A stretch of 57,196 bases of DNA from a bacterium (GTDB lineage Bacteria; Planctomycetota; Planctomycetia; Pirellulales; UBA1268): positions 1 through 57,196 of the forward strand of contig JAPOJV010000003.1 in NCBI GenBank assembly GCA_029978085.1, read 5' to 3'. Below, piece after piece: positions 55,265 to 57,196 of the stretch. The first letter of the stretch is position 1, and every line of letters begins with the position of its first letter. Below the pieces are notes generated by a model. That model had not been told where the DNA came from and did no database searches. It saw nothing but the letters and a program-made list of their open reading frames with translations. Made by a program: the position numbers and the translations under genes.

Positions 55265-56392
55265 ATGATGTCCATGATGTTTGTTTCCCTTCCACGAACG
55301 CGTCGCTTGGCACCTCGACCAGTCCACGGTCTCACGCTCGTGGAACTTCTGGTGGTGGTCGCCATCATCGTGTCGCTCTTGGCCCTGCTGCTTCCGGCGG
55401 TCAACATGGCGGTCGCGTCATCGAGGCGAGCGGCGTGTGGCAACAACCTCAGGCAAATCGGAGTCGCGCTGAACGGCTACGCCAACACGCACCACAACCC
55501 CAGCCTGCCGGCAATCGCCTGGCGAGGGGGGCCCGGCGACGTGACCAAGTGCAAATTTTTTAGGAGCGGGTGGACCGGCGGTGTCGATAGCCCCGGGAAG
55601 GAGGGGGGATTCAGCTGGGTCGTGCAGATTCTGCCGTTCGCCGAGCAGCTCAACACGTTCGACACGATCGGCAGCCTCTCAACGGTCGACGGGCAGCCGT
55701 TTGCGCCGTTTGATGTTGTCCAGGGTGTTTACGGATACGGCAAGTTCGCCGACTGCCTCGTGGGAAAGAACGCGGGACCGGCCGACCCCAACAACTGGAA
55801 TGGCGGCCTGAATCCGAACCTCATCGACGACGAAACGATCGACAGAGTCAAACTCAGCTGGGCGGTCTGCCCGTCCCGGTCGACAGGCGGCGTGAATGAA
55901 CGGCGGGCACAGTGCACCTACCGGGCCAACGGGGGAAAAGAGCCGACCACGGTCATTCCTGCTCCTGAGGACGGTCCCATGAAGCACGCCAGCGCGACGG
56001 ACGGCCGGGGATTCGCGCTCGACTCGATTTCCGACGGGCTGTCGATGACCTATCTCGTGTGGGAACGGAACGACGGGTCGCTGCTGAGGGTCACAAGCCC
56101 TGTGAACTCGTACAACACCACTCCTTTCTACTGCGGCAAGTTACTCTCGGTCGGTCTGTATCCCGCCACGGTTTCTGATCTCGACGGACCGCTTGTCTTG
56201 AAAGCGCCTTATCTTCCCGTGCCGTCGGGGACTCCTAGTCCCTACTTCGGCCCGAATCCGAACTCCGACCACCCGGGGGGCGTGTTTGGTGCCCTGATGG
56301 CCGACGGAGCGGTGCGATTCGATTCCCTCAAGATGACGAACCGGGCGTTTCAGGCGCAATCCACCCGGGCGAAGTCCGACCTGGTACCCTAA
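55265..56392 (+). CDS. DUF1559 protein with prepilin-type N-terminus
   Basis: 375 residues. A type IV prepilin-like start [26 protein letters not shown] (about 19-44) is followed by [21 protein letters not shown], the DUF1559 entry pattern. The C-terminus has [19 protein letters not shown], also typical. Planctomycete genomes carry many of these; pseudopilin or matrix roles are proposed but unproven. Start at the ATG of [14 protein letters not shown]; the frame opens earlier at 55205. A second copy follows after 77 bases. Confidence 0.85.
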   Translation: MMSMMFVSLPRTRRLAPRPVHGLTLVELLVVVAIIVSLLALLLPAVNMAVASSRRAACGNNLRQIGVALNGYANTHHNPSLPAIAWRGGPGDVTKCKFFRSGWTGGVDSPGKEGGFSWVVQILPFAEQLNTFDTIGSLSTVDGQPFAPFDVVQGVYGYGKFADCLVGKNAGPADPNNWNGGLNPNLIDDETIDRVKLSWAVCPSRSTGGVNERRAQCTYRANGGKEPTTVIPAPEDGPMKHASATDGRGFALDSISDGLSMTYLVWERNDGSLLRVTSPVNSYNTTPFYCGKLLSVGLYPATVSDLDGPLVLKAPYLPVPSGTPSPYFGPNPNSDHPGGVFGALMADGAVRFDSLKMTNRAFQAQSTRAKSDLVP

Positions 56393-56469
56393 GGCTGTGG
56401 GACAACCCAGCGAGATATCCCAAAGCCTCAAACCACATCCTCCCCTTCCGTCGCCACAGGGTGACCACC

Positions 56470-57196
56470 ATGAGCCTGCGTCGAGCGATAGGACGGAGCC
56501 GGCACCGCACGGCGTTTACGCTCGTGGAGATGCTCGCCGTGATCGCGATCATCGGCGTGCTAATCGGGCTCTTGCTGCCGGCGATCAAGAGTGCGCGGGA
56601 GGCGGCCCGCCGAGTTTCGTGCTCCGGCAACGGCAAACAGGTAGGGCTGGCGATTCACAACTTTTTGAGTGTGCACGACAGATTTCCGCGAGCTGGGTAT
56701 TTCCACGGCATATTTCCTTGTCCGGATGAAACCATCGCGAAACTTGAGGGTACCCGGGATAGTTGGATTCTCGCGATTTTGCCGTTTCTCGAGGAAACAC
56801 AGCGCTACAACAGTTGGGCCGGTGGTACTGCGGCGGCGAACAGCCTTGATAAAGGGGCCATTCCCGCAATCGCGTGCGCGTCGTCAGCCTGGGCGGCCAG
56901 TGCTCTTGGTTACAACGGAAAGCCGGTGAGTAATTGGGGGGCGGTGTACGGGGACACTCTATTGCCTATGTCAACGTCAGGAAACGGAATACTCGGTTCT
57001 CTTCGGGGCGAAGCTCCGGTTCAGCGAGATTCAGTCACGGACGGGCTTTCCAACACGGCGATGCTCGGTGAGATCGCCACCCACGATAAAGCCACGAAGA
57101 AGTATCTCGTCGTCCCAATAGTTCCTACCACCCGGAAAAGTTGCCAAGACTCTACCGTAGCCCCACGTGATAGCGATGGCCATGGTTTGGAGCCCT
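56470..57196 (+). CDS. DUF1559 protein, 3' end outside the window
   Basis: 242 residues are visible. FTLVEMLAVIAIIGVLIGLLLPAI (about 16-39) is the prepilin-like segment, followed by REAARRVSCSGNGKQVGLAIHNF and, later, DSVTDGLSNTAMLGEIATHD, both DUF1559 hallmarks. The frame runs open to the right edge. The codon usage is less GC-biased than in the rest of the window. Confidence 0.85.
   Translation, partial: MSLRRAIGRSRHRTAFTLVEMLAVIAIIGVLIGLLLPAIKSAREAARRVSCSGNGKQVGLAIHNFLSVHDRFPRAGYFHGIFPCPDETIAKLEGTRDSWILAILPFLEETQRYNSWAGGTAAANSLDKGAIPAIACASSAWAASALGYNGKPVSNWGAVYGDTLLPMSTSGNGILGSLRGEAPVQRDSVTDGLSNTAMLGEIATHDKATKKYLVVPIVPTTRKSCQDSTVAPRDSDGHGLEP

Overview
The window is high-GC bacterial DNA that reads as chromosome of a planctomycete. 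The signs are two DUF1559 proteins with prepilin-like N-termini at the right edge, a TIGR03000-type protein with a Gly/Ser repeat region, an HTTM membrane protein, an RHS/YD-repeat giant, and several secreted families that I know only from Planctomycetota (order Pirellulales or a relative is an inference). No rRNA, tRNA or CRISPR array was seen. Long antisense open frames are common because of the codon composition and were left out.

Layout. 1-3.65 kb: 5' part of an RHS/YD-repeat protein (minus strand, running off the left edge), whose start lies in a 130-bp inverted-repeat element. 3.8-11.0 kb: a tightly coupled five-gene operon of exported proteins ending in three trypsin-fold paralogues, of which only the first keeps a catalytic triad. 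11.0-12.35 kb: a photolyase-like flavoprotein with its two domains in swapped order. 12.8-16.9 kb: a PII protein coupled to a 918-residue fusion of a GT9 glycosyltransferase and a pyruvyl transferase, then a GH43/GH130-like propeller. 16.9-24.3 kb: leuA, a MazG-like protein, a membrane protein plus ABC ATPase, an FKBP isomerase and the TIGR03000 protein. 24.6-31.0 kb: an HTTM pair, asd, truA, a small Ser/Thr kinase, accA and a sulfotransferase.

31-35.7 kb is an accessory island: a Uma2-type nuclease, a decayed type IIG restriction-modification gene, a DUF433/DUF5615 pair and an MNT/HEPN pair. 35.8-49.8 kb: cvpA, a DUF457 hydrolase, a ZIP transporter, a small membrane protein, pdxA, a LolA-like exported protein, three surface or lipoprotein genes, a thioredoxin-like protein, an aminotransferase, deoC and a MoxR/ChlI-type AAA+ ATPase. 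49.9-53.9 kb: alaS and recA (minus), with a good recA promoter and terminator. 54.1-55.0 kb: photolyase debris and a DUF4258/DUF2283 pair. 55.3 kb to the end: two DUF1559 genes, the second cut by the window edge.

Three repeat classes stand out. A palindromic REP-like family with core TCACGCCGTGA occurs in five intergenic clusters and shows compensatory changes in its stem. A ~185-bp element is present twice in opposite orientation, 12.6 kb apart. A ~35-bp imperfect inverted repeat sits over the RHS start. The best candidates for new biology are the protease/pseudoprotease operon, the domain-swapped photolyase and the covarying palindromes.
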